A stretch of DNA of 64,000 bases from positions 1 to 64,000 of the forward strand of contig CAITUV010000012.1 of NCBI GenBank assembly GCA_903895725.1, read 5' to 3'. Each line of letters starts with the position of its first letter. The first letter of the stretch is position 1. The translations under genes were made by a program, and so were the position numbers. Positions 19,423-28,087 of this stretch are shown here, piece after piece. Source of the stretch: an uncultured Myxococcales bacterium (GTDB lineage Bacteria; Myxococcota_A; UBA9042; CAIXZC01). The notes below the pieces were generated by a model that saw nothing but the letters and a program-made list of their open reading frames with translations, did not search any database and was not told where the DNA came from.

Positions 19423-20157
19423 TCAGCGGCTATCTGTGCGGTTGGGAAGCCGCAACGGGAGGAACTCAGCCAGTGCGGAAGCGACCCTCCGCGATGTGGA
19501 TTCGTCCACCGGATCGTCAAGGTCATCGCCCTCGCCGTTCCCCGGTGCGATCTCCTGCCACGTCTCGACCGCGCCCCGAGCCTCCCTGGGAACCGCTCGC
19601 CGGACCAGCCACTCGAAGGCGGCCTCGGGAAATGCCAGCGGGGCGTAGTGTGCCTCGACGGCCTGCAAGTACTTGCTAACCAGCTTGGCGCACCCCCCAA
19701 CGAGCCGTTCCCTGGTCTTGGCCTTGCGCTGAGGAGCCCCGCCAGTCTCCACGCCGGCCAACTCGTACACGTCGGGATCATCGAACCACTCAGCGAGATC
19801 GGTCAACTCCTGTCGTTGTAGCCAGCGAAGCAGGCCCGGGCATCCGTCCACCCCAACGCTGTTGCGCTCCGCCCTGGGGCCTAGGGAGAGCGCCGCCGCA
19901 GGCAGCGGCAGACAGACGATCTCCCCCAACTCGCGATTCTCCAGGCACGCACGCAAAGCCCACCGGGCGCACCAATCGGCAGCAACTCCCCAATCTTGCG
20001 CCCAGCGCGCAACCCCGCTTTCCAACTCACCCGGTGGAGCCCCGGTCACCTTCCCCAACGCGCTGAGGCAGGCAGGCCGCAACCTCCTGACAGCGAGGAT
20101 GAATTGGAACCGCGCGTTCTCACGAGTGTATGGTCTGTCCCCGCTTCGCCGCTTCAT
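19423..20157 (-). CDS. Unknown protein coupled to the integrase gene
   Basis: 244 residues, Trp-, Cys- and Arg-rich, no signal peptide or membrane helix. Its ATG overlaps the integrase TGA by four bases (20154-20157), so its translation is probably coupled to integrase. I recognise no domain; a helical segment (RFQFILAVRRLRPACLSALG) is visible near the N-terminus. Because of the coupling it may act with the integrase or regulate the switch between integration and excision. The gap to the excisionase-like gene (19319-19422) holds no other gene. Confidence 0.65.
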   Translation of the reverse strand: MKRRSGDRPYTRENARFQFILAVRRLRPACLSALGKVTGAPPGELESGVARWAQDWGVAADWCARWALRACLENRELGEIVCLPLPAAALSLGPRAERNSVGVDGCPGLLRWLQRQELTDLAEWFDDPDVYELAGVETGGAPQRKAKTRERLVGGCAKLVSKYLQAVEAHYAPLAFPEAAFEWLVRRAVPREARGAVETWQEIAPGNGEGDDLDDPVDESTSRRVASALAEFLPLRLPNRTDSR

Positions 20158-21230
20158 TCCCCGTCCCTCCCTGCCCCATCGGCCCCGGGCATCCGCTGCA
20201 TCAGATCCCGCAGGCGGTTGGGGGAGCTGTGAGCGTAGCGGCGGGCGATCACGAGGGTCTTGTGCCCCAGGACGGTTGCGACGTCGGGAAGGGATGCGCC
20301 CGCGTCCAAGAGGCGGGAACCGGCAACGTGCCGCAGGTCATGGAAGCGCAGATCCGGCCGGCCGATCTTCCGCACCACGCGGCGGAATGCCTGCGAGACG
20401 GACAGCCCCTTGGGCAGCTTGCCGTCCGCCATTGCTACCACGAAACCATCGGGCAGGCCCCGGCGCTTCCGCAGCTCTTCTGCCAGGGCGGCGGACAGGA
20501 ACACGCGGCGCGACTCTCCCGACTTCGAGTCACTGATAATCAGCGCCCCGGCAGCAAGGTCTACATGCCGCCAACGCAACGCGAGCAGCTCGCCCTGCCG
20601 GCAGCCCGTGTAGAGCGCCAGGCGGACGATCCATCGCATCCATGGCGGGCCGGCGTTCAGGATCTTGGCCTCGTCTGCCGCGTCCAGCGTCGGTTGACGG
20701 GCCGGGGCCTCGGGAAAGAGCTTTATCCCGCGCATCGGGTTGGCGTCCAGTCTGCCCATTTCCACCGCGTAGTTCAGCACCCGCCGCAGCAACGCCACTT
20801 GCCGGTTGACGGTCGCAGCGGTCACCTCGCCCTTGCGGTCATGCATGAAGGCTTCCACCCGTGCCCGTGTAATCTCCGTGAGCCGCAGCGTACCGAACCG
20901 CTCGCAGAGCTGGTCATAGCACCAGTCGTCGCGCTCCCAGGACCGCTTGGCCTTGCGAGCCTTGGCCGCCTTCATGTAGTCGGCTTTCCACTCGTTCAGG
21001 GTCGGCGCGGACGTGGGCTTGGCGGGCAGCCCCGCGGCCACGCGGTCGGCATCGTTCAGGAGCTTGCCCAGCAACTCCTGAGCGGCCTCTTTCGACCGGC
21101 CGGCAGATCGCCAGACGTCCTTGCCGTTCCGGTTGAACCGGACATACCAGCTATCGCCCCGCCGCATGATGTTTCCGCGCTGGCCTGCCTTGGCCTTCCC
21201 CTTGCCGTTCCTCGTTGCCGTCGCCTTCAT
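20154..21230 (-). CDS. int: Tyrosine site-specific integrase
   Basis: 358 residues from the ATG at 21230 (GGGGG upstream); a longer frame starts with an unlikely Cys-rich extension. Order of domains: basic arm-binding N-terminus (KGKAKAGQRGNIMRRGDSWY), SAM-like core-binding domain (about 75-170), catalytic domain (about 185-345). Catalytic residues visible: Arg in TGCRQGELLALRW, His-x-x-Arg in HDLRH, His in LGHKT and the nucleophile Tyr in RRYAHSS. It belongs to the phage integrase family that uses tRNA att sites. The gene sits 130 bp from the distal att copy and reads away from it. Confidence 0.95.
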   Translation of the reverse strand: MKATATRNGKGKAKAGQRGNIMRRGDSWYVRFNRNGKDVWRSAGRSKEAAQELLGKLLNDADRVAAGLPAKPTSAPTLNEWKADYMKAAKARKAKRSWERDDWCYDQLCERFGTLRLTEITRARVEAFMHDRKGEVTAATVNRQVALLRRVLNYAVEMGRLDANPMRGIKLFPEAPARQPTLDAADEAKILNAGPPWMRWIVRLALYTGCRQGELLALRWRHVDLAAGALIISDSKSGESRRVFLSAALAEELRKRRGLPDGFVVAMADGKLPKGLSVSQAFRRVVRKIGRPDLRFHDLRHVAGSRLLDAGASLPDVATVLGHKTLVIARRYAHSSPNRLRDLMQRMPGADGAGRDGE

Positions 21231-21278
21231 GGATGCCCCCGTTTGCCAACATGAGCCACACTCTAGCACAGCGGGGCA

Positions 21279-21299
21279 AACGTAGCAAGACAAGTAGCA
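21279..21299. repeat. Right-end copies of the GTAGCA arm-site motif
   Basis: AACGTAGCA (21279-21287) and AAGTAGCA (21292-21299) match the GACGTAGCA repeats found at the left end in the same orientation. They lie between the integrase start and the distal att site, so both ends of the element carry the motif. Confidence 0.6.
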
Positions 21300-21359
21300 G
21301 GCGAGATTGCCGACTCCGCAAACCTAAGCGCCATGCGGCCCTGAGCCACCTTGATACCA

Positions 21360-21406
21360 GGACTGAAAATCCGCGTGTCGGTGGTTCAATTCCGCCCCTG
21401 AGCACA
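21360..21406. repeat. att site, distal copy of the tRNA-Phe 3' part
   Basis: 47 bases identical to 16075-16121. The copy lacks the tRNA 5' half and cannot fold as a tRNA, so it marks the far boundary of the element. Confidence 0.92.
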
Positions 21407-21834
21407 TCATCGACAGACAACGGCCGCAGTGCCCACGGCACATCCGCCTGCGGCACCCACGGCACATCCGCCTCCGCGCTCGGTGGCGTCATCCTGACGC
21501 CCCCGACCCACGGCCCATTCCCCTGGCTGTGCTGCACTGGAGGCGGCGGAAGGACCTCGGCCCTGGCGACAGCACGGCCGCCGGTCCCGCTGCCGTTCGA
21601 ACACAAGCAAGCCGAGGTCCTCTTCTCCCGACGGGGGGTGCAGCAACGGCCATTCGAACACAAGCGAGCCGAGGTCCGTCGCTCCCGGCAGCGAGTCGGA
21701 GCCGACCTCGTCGACGGAAGGGCCGGGTCGCTCTGGATGACGTGCCGAGCATGAGGGCTGATGTTCTCGCCCACCCACGGCACATCCGCAACCCGCACCC
21801 ACGGCACATCCGACGATCGAGGTTCGGGGTCGTG
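21407..21834. repeat. Gene-free region with two short dispersed repeat families
   Basis: I see no convincing gene in these 428 bases. CCCACGGCACATCCG occurs at 21432-21446, 21456-21470, 21774-21788 and 21798-21812, that is, as two close pairs near each end. A 25-bp unit (starting TTCGAACACAAGC, ending GCCGAGGTCC) occurs at 21596-21620 and 21653-21677. The nested arrangement suggests a decayed or non-autonomous repeat element next to the integration site. Confidence 0.6.
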
Positions 21835-22590
21835 CTACGAAGCGACAGGGGGGATGGGCCGCTGGTCCTCGGACAGGTGTTCCCGGAAGACCCGGTGGAC
21901 CTCCTCGGTCGCCTCGTCGGTCCGATCCGTCGTCCAGTGCGTCGTGGACATCGCAGGAAGGACCTCGACCCGGATAGCCCCCCCACGGACCGAAAGGGAA
22001 TCGCTGCGCAGCACCCGATGAGCCCCATGGATCACCATCGGCACGATCGGCAGCCCGGTCTGGATGGCCAGGTGGGCCATGCCGCGCTTGAACGGCAGGA
22101 GCCGCCCGTCGCGGGCCCGAGTCCCCTCCGGGCTCAGGAAGATGGACAGCTTCGCCCGCCGCACCAACTCCCCCAGCGACCGCATCGATGCCACCGCTGC
22201 CGCATGCCGCCCCCGGTCTACCCGGAGATGGCCGGTCAGCAGGTAGAGCTGCCCGAAGAACGGGTAGAAGATGACCTCCTTCTTCACGACCCCGACGCAC
22301 CCGTACGGCATGTAGCGGAGCGTGATGAACAGATCCAGCATCGACGTGTGGTTCACGACGTAGATGGCCGGACGACTCGAGTCCAGGTGCTCACTCCCGA
22401 CCAGCTCGATGCGGGCACCGGCCAGACGGGTGCAGGCATGTCCGACAATCCGCTCGAACACGATGCAGGACCGGATGCGGGCATTCCGGAATGGCAACAG
22501 CACCAGTAGAATGGCCGCCTGAAGCACGCTCGCACCGGCCACCACGGCCAGACCGGCCAGTACAATCCCTCCGCTGATCAGGTAGCGCAT
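21835..22590 (-). CDS. plsC: 1-acyl-sn-glycerol-3-phosphate acyltransferase family (PlsC-like)
   Basis: 251 residues. A hydrophobic N-terminus (about 5-33) is followed by the acyltransferase motifs: NHTSMLD (the His-x4-Asp catalytic pair, about 80-86), a glycerol-phosphate-binding region after KKEVIFYPFFG, and SPEGTRARDG (motif III) near 155. PlsC transfers an acyl chain to the sn-2 position of lysophosphatidic acid to make phosphatidic acid at the inner membrane. The length matches the family. Some members acylate other lipids, so the exact acceptor is not fixed by sequence. Confidence 0.92.
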   Translation of the reverse strand: MRYLISGGIVLAGLAVVAGASVLQAAILLVLLPFRNARIRSCIVFERIVGHACTRLAGARIELVGSEHLDSSRPAIYVVNHTSMLDLFITLRYMPYGCVGVVKKEVIFYPFFGQLYLLTGHLRVDRGRHAAAVASMRSLGELVRRAKLSIFLSPEGTRARDGRLLPFKRGMAHLAIQTGLPIVPMVIHGAHRVLRSDSLSVRGGAIRVEVLPAMSTTHWTTDRTDEATEEVHRVFREHLSEDQRPIPPVAS

Positions 22591-22719
22591 GCCGTCTCCT
22601 TTCCCCCCTTCGGCCCGTCTGCGGTTGTCTCTCCCAGCCCCAACTGCATCTGCCAGCGCCCCGACGGCCCCTCCCGCGTGGTCGGGGCTGTGTGGGGCAC
22701 ATCTCCTGCCCCCTGCCCC

Positions 22720-25700
22720 CTACTTCCAGTATCCCAGCTCCTTCAAAACCGTACGGGTGGCACCATCGTTGATCGATTCCTGTCCCTCGAAATCGGCCTC
22801 CTCGGGGGCAGTGCCGGACGACGCAGCGGACGCATCGCCGCAGCCGGGCCGTCGGTCATGCCAGGCGAAAAGGCCGGCATCGAAACCTGCGAGAAAGTGT
22901 GGGGGGCGGGGGGAGTAGGCCAGGTTCCAGTCACGGGAGTCGGACAGCGAGGGAGCGGAGAGCAACGCCAACCCTGAGCGCCCCACGTACAGGTTGGCCT
23001 GCGGCAACGGCTGCCCGTCCATCCGCAGGTCGAACGTGACGGGCATCTGGGCCTGGGCAACGGAAAGCCTCAGGAATGCCGGGGCCCCATCGATGGTGCA
23101 GTCGATGTCGATGCCCCACGGATCTGCAGCCTGGATGCACCGGTTCTCGCCGAGCGAATCGGCGCCGAGAAGGCGACCGTCCACCTGAACCCTCCCCTCG
23201 AAACGGCGGGGGGCTCGGTCGTGGTTCAACGCCAGAAACAGGTGGGTCGGCGCCTGGGCCGGGGCCGATGCGGGGGCGGCGGAAGGGGCATGGGACGAAT
23301 AGGACGGATGGGACGAATAGGACCCGCCGCTTGGGGGTGGGGAAGACCGCTGACTAGACGGTTCTGCCGGTGCAAGAGGGGCTGTTCGGTTCCCTCCTGC
23401 CCGTGCCCCTGCCCCCTCCGACTCCCCTCCTGTCGGCGTGCCGGGCTCTGCGCTCCCCTCCGACTCCGCACCTGTGGGGGTACCGGGCTCTTCGCTCCCC
23501 GCAGCCCCCTCACCAGCGGGCGTTCCTTCCCGGGTGGGCTCGCTGGTCGGCGACCAGACAAACCCTCGTGTCGCCTTCTCCCGGTCCGTGAGCTCCGTCC
23601 TGATGCGGCGCAAGGATTCGCGCAGCTGGTCCATGCGCTTCTTGTCCCGGCCGGCAAGATTGCGGGTCTCGAAGGGGTCGGATTTCAGGTCGTACAACTC
23701 GAACGTCGTGTTCTCGGGGCCGGTCAGCCAGGCCGGGGTTCGGGCATCATCCTTGGGGTGATGCAGGATGAACTTCCACCCGTCGATTCGGACCGCACTG
23801 GCCAGCCGGGACTCGACATAGATCTCCTCGTCCTGCGACGCGTGGCCAAGCAGATCTGGAATCAGCGAACGTCCCAGCGCCCTCGGCTGTGGCGGCAGCC
23901 CCATGAGCTCGAGCAGCGTGGGCACCACGTCCAGGTGAGACACGATGTTTCCGCGTTTGCCGGGAACCAGGCCCTCCAGGAACGGGATGCTCCACACGAG
24001 AGGGATGTGGATCTCTTCGTCATAGAGCGTCAGGCCATGGGAATTGTGGCAGATGGTCTTGAACAGCTCGGAGTTGCAGCTGTGGCTCCCATGCATGGTT
24101 TCGCCATGGTCAGCCGTGACCAGGACGATCGTCCGGTCATCGATATCGGCGGCTTCCAGGGCGGCCAGGAATCGCCCCAGCTCGGCATCGGCATAATAGA
24201 GCTCACCCAGGTAGTCGGTTCGAGCCGGTATCTTCTTGGGATCCGCCGATGCCAGGATCTCGTCGACCTTCGCCTGGTATTCCGGAGGCGGATGATAGGG
24301 TTGATGGGTGGGGGAGATGTTGATCTCGAGCAGGAACTTCCGGTCCTTGTTTTCCGCCACGAATGCGTTGGCGCGGTCGATGATGTTGACGGTATCCTCG
24401 ACAGCCCGCCGGTTGTCCCATACGACGTCGAAGCCGGGGTCGAGCCCCATGCGCGTGGTCCCGTACTGGAAGTGATTCCGACCGATGCTGGCCGTGAGAT
24501 AGCCCGCCTGCCTGGCCATTCGGGGCAGCAGAGGCGGCTGCGACGCATAGTACGCAGCGATCACTTCGGGCCGGAAGTTCCACCAGCGGGCATGGAACCC
24601 CCCTACGGTGGGATGCTGCCCCTGCAGCAGAGCCGTGATGGACGGACGGGTCTGGTTCGAGATCGAGAATGCCCGGGTGAACCCTACTCCCTGGGCCGCC
24701 AACCGGTCCAGATTGGGGGTCACGGACGGGAACGTCTCGTTTCCCGGGCCCGTGCAATCGCCACGACCGGCATCGATGATGAAGATCACGACGTTGGGGG
24801 CACTCGACCGGCCGGGGACCGCCGGAGCCGCCCGGGAGCCGCCCGGAGCCAGCAGCATCACGTTGGCAACCGCAAGCCCTTGTCGAGGCTGGGACGGGCC
24901 CTGCGTGGACTTGACCTGGAAGCTCAGCCTGCGCGGGGCACCCTGTCCGGCAGGTACCGGAACCGTCACCTCCGTCCACCGAGTGCACTCCGGTGTGGCT
25001 TCGAGGTTGATTGCATCGGAGCGGAGCGGAGAGGCTTCATCCGCCAACGTCACGGTCAGCTGGAGAGCCCGGCTCCGCTCGCCCTGGAATGCCTTCCCCA
25101 CGACACAGTAAGAGAAGGACAGGGTGGCTCCGGAGACATCCGGGACGTCGATGGACAGGGTGGCGGGCGGAGGGAGAATCACGGCATCCCGCATATCAAA
25201 GTTCTGCGTCTCGAACTCGGAGGTGATGACCCGCTGAACGAGCGGTGCCAGGTTTCCGACCCCGGCCTGGAACGGGTGGAGATACGCGGTTTCAAGCAGC
25301 TCTTCCGCCCGAAGCTTGGGCTTTCTCGTCGTCTCGATGGTTGCTTCGGCTACGTGGTCGAACAGATTCCAGGCGACGACCTTGCCGGTGAACTCCGGAA
25401 GGGGGGGCATGGCCGGAAGCGGGGCCTGCGGGGGTACCGGGGTGGCCGCTGCTGTTGCAGTGACCCCCGCCCCGTCAGGCTGGCTGCCTCCATTCACAGA
25501 CAGACTGCCTCCACCGTTCGTGGAGCCTCGCCCCGGCTCTGCCGGAGACGGGTCCGCCGAGCCCGCTCCGGCCCGCCCGTCCGAACCAACGGTTCCATTC
25601 TCGGCTGTCGGAGCCGAGGGGAGATGCCCCCGCTGCGACTCGTTCTCAGCAGCTTCGGCCACCGGGAACGGGATCCACTTCTCGTCCACGACGGCGGTCC

Positions 25701-25764
25701 GCCCGGAGCGGGCCGGATCCGCACAGCCTCCGATCAGCAGGGCGACAATCAGAATCACTCTCAT
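22720..25764 (-). CDS. Sulfatase-like lipoprotein with atypical nucleophile motif
   Basis: 1014 residues. Signal peptide with lipobox IGGC, a long Ser/Gly/Pro linker, a beta domain (about 100-320), then an alkaline-phosphatase-superfamily sulfatase domain (about 325-720): NVVIFIIDAGRGDC (first metal ligands), SNQTRPSITALLQGQHP where sulfatases have C/S-x-P-x-R, and ADHGETMHG. Pro of the signature is Gln here, so formylglycine formation cannot be taken for granted. A variable Pro/Ser/Glu-rich insert (about 745-850) contains the 9-bp repeat described at 23293. A second beta domain ends the protein. Likely substrate: a sulfated or phosphate-ester polymer outside the cell. The divergent DUF4476 gene shares its upstream region. 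Confidence 0.88.
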   Translation of the reverse strand: MRVILIVALLIGGCADPARSGRTAVVDEKWIPFPVAEAAENESQRGHLPSAPTAENGTVGSDGRAGAGSADPSPAEPGRGSTNGGGSLSVNGGSQPDGAGVTATAAATPVPPQAPLPAMPPLPEFTGKVVAWNLFDHVAEATIETTRKPKLRAEELLETAYLHPFQAGVGNLAPLVQRVITSEFETQNFDMRDAVILPPPATLSIDVPDVSGATLSFSYCVVGKAFQGERSRALQLTVTLADEASPLRSDAINLEATPECTRWTEVTVPVPAGQGAPRRLSFQVKSTQGPSQPRQGLAVANVMLLAPGGSRAAPAVPGRSSAPNVVIFIIDAGRGDCTGPGNETFPSVTPNLDRLAAQGVGFTRAFSISNQTRPSITALLQGQHPTVGGFHARWWNFRPEVIAAYYASQPPLLPRMARQAGYLTASIGRNHFQYGTTRMGLDPGFDVVWDNRRAVEDTVNIIDRANAFVAENKDRKFLLEINISPTHQPYHPPPEYQAKVDEILASADPKKIPARTDYLGELYYADAELGRFLAALEAADIDDRTIVLVTADHGETMHGSHSCNSELFKTICHNSHGLTLYDEEIHIPLVWSIPFLEGLVPGKRGNIVSHLDVVPTLLELMGLPPQPRALGRSLIPDLLGHASQDEEIYVESRLASAVRIDGWKFILHHPKDDARTPAWLTGPENTTFELYDLKSDPFETRNLAGRDKKRMDQLRESLRRIRTELTDREKATRGFVWSPTSEPTREGTPAGEGAAGSEEPGTPTGAESEGSAEPGTPTGGESEGAGARAGGNRTAPLAPAEPSSQRSSPPPSGGSYSSHPSYSSHAPSAAPASAPAQAPTHLFLALNHDRAPRRFEGRVQVDGRLLGADSLGENRCIQAADPWGIDIDCTIDGAPAFLRLSVAQAQMPVTFDLRMDGQPLPQANLYVGRSGLALLSAPSLSDSRDWNLAYSPRPPHFLAGFDAGLFAWHDRRPGCGDASAASSGTAPEEADFEGQESINDGATRTVLKELGYWK
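23293..23324 (-). repeat. 9-bp minisatellite inserted in the sulfatase-like gene
   Basis: GGACGAATA, GGACGGATG, GGACGAATA, then GGACCCGCCGC. In the gene's frame it encodes Ser-Tyr-Ser-Ser-His-Pro repeats in the variable linker. The same unit and the same GGACCCGCCGC flank occur in the gene-free stretch at 29321-29374, so it is a dispersed element that kept frame here because its unit is 9 bp. Confidence 0.8.
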
Positions 25765-25828
25765 CGTACGCTCTCACCATCAGGCAGACACGGTTGCGCA
25801 TCCTAACTCGGAGAAGCCCCCAAATCCA

Positions 25829-25857
25829 TTGATTTGTCCGGGGCCATTGCCTAGACT
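25829..25857 (+). promoter_or_regulatory. Candidate promoter of the DUF4476 gene
   Basis: TTGATT (25829-25834) and TAGACT (25852-25857) with a 17-bp spacer, 46 bp before the ATG at 25904. Confidence 0.5.
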
Positions 25858-25903
25858 GTGCGCCGTGATTGGGATGGTCAACCCTTGACGACGAGGTCGC
25901 AGA

Positions 25904-26608
25904 ATGAAGCGCACGGGATTCGCAAGCATGGTTGCCGGAGTGGTTCTTCTTCTGGCGGGTCCGGCCGCAGCACAGCGGGCGGAGAACACCAAGGTTCCCC
26001 CTCAGCTTCCGCTGCCCCTCCTCAAGCAGGCCGACGAGAGCCTCCAGAAGGCGGAGGAAATGGTTACGGCCGATACCAAGATGGGGAAGAAGGAGCGCAA
26101 GCGGCTGCTGCTCGAGATCCAGGATGCCCGTTCGGACATCCAGGACTTCTTGGAGCAGGCGGCGAGTCAGAAGGCGATGCTGCCGGCGTGGGATTGCTGC
26201 CCGTGCCGCGAGCAGAAGGTGGGCCCGGACGGAAAGGTGGAAGTGACCGTGAACATCCAGGGACTCCCAGGGCAGCAGCCGGTGGAGCAGCCCGTGCCGG
26301 TCGAGGAAGTCGTCGAGGTCACTCCTTTGACCCCGGAGCAGCTCGAGACCCTGGTGTCCGCGATGAACGAGCAGAGCTTCTCGGACGACAAGCTCGCGGT
26401 GCTGACCGAGGCCATGAAGGAGGCCTACGTCACGGTGGCGCAGGTTCGCAGGCTGCTCGACCAGCTCTCCTTCCCGGACGACAAGCTCCAGGCATTGCGA
26501 CTGCTCAAAGGGCGCATCACCGATCCGCAGAACAAGTTCCAGCTGTACGGGGCATTCGTCCACTCTTCGGACAAGGACGAGGCGAAGAAGATACTGGACG
26601 GCAAGTAG
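25904..26608 (+). CDS. Secreted DUF4476-domain protein
   Basis: 234 residues. Signal peptide with cleavage near PAAAQ. Residues about 40-90 are helical and charged. A C-rich patch (DCCPCREQ) and a Pro/Val linker come next, and residues about 140-230 match DUF4476: LVSAMNEQSFSDDKLAVLTE, then TVAQVRRLLDQLSFPDDKLQ, then LLKGRITDPQNKFQLYGAF, ending in SDKDEAKKIL. The domain is common in secreted proteins of Bacteroidetes and Myxococcota; its function is not known. GAGG lies seven bases before the ATG. Divergent from the sulfatase-like gene. Confidence 0.88.
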   Translation: MKRTGFASMVAGVVLLLAGPAAAQRAENTKVPPQLPLPLLKQADESLQKAEEMVTADTKMGKKERKRLLLEIQDARSDIQDFLEQAASQKAMLPAWDCCPCREQKVGPDGKVEVTVNIQGLPGQQPVEQPVPVEEVVEVTPLTPEQLETLVSAMNEQSFSDDKLAVLTEAMKEAYVTVAQVRRLLDQLSFPDDKLQALRLLKGRITDPQNKFQLYGAFVHSSDKDEAKKILDGK

Positions 26609-26686
26609 GCCACGTCGGCCCGGCGGTGACCGCCCCGGCACCGGAGGCCGGCCCGGACGCGTGGCTCCAGCTCCTTGAGGGATTCC

Positions 26687-28087
26687 ATGGCACAGATACT
26701 CTTGAAGGACATCCGGACGCTTGCAACCGTTGACGAGAAGGACACGGTTCTCTCCAACGTGTGCGTGCGGATTCGAGGCAACGTGATTTCCCAGGTGGCC
26801 CCCGACCTGGTCCCGGAGCAGGGGGAGCGGGTGATCGACTGCTCGCGGCACGTGGTGTATCCGGGGTTCGTCAACACCCATCACCACCTGTACCAGACGC
26901 TCCAGCGGTGCGTTCCCCGGGTTGCCAGCGCCAAGCTGTTCGACTGGCTGGTCGGGCTGTACGAGATCTGGCGGCACCTGACCCCGGAAGCGGTCTACGT
27001 ATCCTCGCTGGTCGGTCTGTCGGAGCTCCTAATGTCGGGTTGCACGACGGTCGCGGATCATTTCTACGTGTTCCCGAAGGATCAGCCTGGAGACCTGCTC
27101 GACCAGACGATCCGGGCAGCCCAGGAGCTGGGAGTCCGCTTCCATCCGACCCGAGGCTCCATGAGCCGGGGCCGGTCGCACGGCGGCCTGCCTCCCGACG
27201 AAGTAGTGCAGGATGCCGAGTCCATCCTGCGCGACAGTGAGCGGGTCATCGACGAATACCACGATCCGGAACCGTTCTCGATGGTGCGGCTGAGCCTGTC
27301 CCCCTGCTCCCCGTTCTCCGTCACGGGAGAGCAGATGAAGGAGATCGCCAGCTACGCCAGGACGAGGCCGGGCGTCCGGCTGCACACCCACCTGGCCGAG
27401 ACGCTGGACGAGAACGAGTACTGCCTCAAGGTCTACGGAATGAGGCCGCTGGCGGTGATGGAGGGGCTGGGCTGGGTCGGGCCCGACGTGTGGTATGCCC
27501 ACGGAATCCACTTCAACGACGAGGAGCTCGACCAGCTGGCCCGGACCGGTACCGGAGTGGCGCACTGTCCCAGCTCGAACCTCCGACTGGGTTCGGGCAT
27601 CGCCCGCGTCCCGGAGATGCTGGAACGCAACATTCCGGTGGGGCTTGCGGTGGACGGAAGCGCGTCCAACGATTGCTCCAACATGATGCTCGAGCTTCGC
27701 CAGTGCCTGCTCGTGCACCGGATCGGGACCGGCGTGGACCGGATGAGCCCGCGGGAGACGCTCCGCATTGCCACGGTGGGCGGGGCCCGGGTGCTCGGCC
27801 GCGACGACATCGGAACCGTCCGTCCGGGGATGGCAGCGGACCTGGCGATCTTCCGGCTGGACGACATCGGGCTTGCCGGTGCCCTGCATGACCCGGTGGC
27901 AGCGCCGTTCCTCTCCTTCTCGACGGGCCGGACCGACTACACCATCGTCAACGGCGAGGTGGTGGTCGACCAGGGAACGATCGTCGGTGCAGACCTCGCC
28001 TGGGTCATCGATGAAGCCAACCGGATCGCGGCGCGGATGCTCCAGACCGCGTCGATCCGCACGGGATTCGACTACCTCAAGCCCTAG
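26687..28087 (+). CDS. 8-oxoguanine deaminase-like amidohydrolase
   Basis: 466 residues from the ATG at 26687; an upstream in-frame TTG overlaps the TTGAGGGA ribosome-binding site. Amidohydrolase (AtzA/TrzN-like) motifs in order: VNTHHHLYQTL (metal HxH), HTHLAETLDE (third His and catalytic Glu region), WYAHGIHF and GLAVDGSASND (metal Asp). The THHHLYQTL plus DGSASND combination is typical of 8-oxoguanine deaminases, which convert 8-oxoguanine to urate and ammonia; other hydroxydechloroatrazine-type deaminases remain possible. It lies within 2.5 kb of an adenosine deaminase, so purine salvage or repair is a shared theme. It abuts the next (convergent) gene with no gap. Confidence 0.88.
   Translation: MAQILLKDIRTLATVDEKDTVLSNVCVRIRGNVISQVAPDLVPEQGERVIDCSRHVVYPGFVNTHHHLYQTLQRCVPRVASAKLFDWLVGLYEIWRHLTPEAVYVSSLVGLSELLMSGCTTVADHFYVFPKDQPGDLLDQTIRAAQELGVRFHPTRGSMSRGRSHGGLPPDEVVQDAESILRDSERVIDEYHDPEPFSMVRLSLSPCSPFSVTGEQMKEIASYARTRPGVRLHTHLAETLDENEYCLKVYGMRPLAVMEGLGWVGPDVWYAHGIHFNDEELDQLARTGTGVAHCPSSNLRLGSGIARVPEMLERNIPVGLAVDGSASNDCSNMMLELRQCLLVHRIGTGVDRMSPRETLRIATVGGARVLGRDDIGTVRPGMAADLAIFRLDDIGLAGALHDPVAAPFLSFSTGRTDYTIVNGEVVVDQGTIVGADLAWVIDEANRIAARMLQTASIRTGFDYLKP

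Noticed and set aside
21360..21406. Second tRNA gene
   Set aside because: Only the anticodon arm 5' strand onward is present; no acceptor 5' strand or D arm, so it is an att copy.
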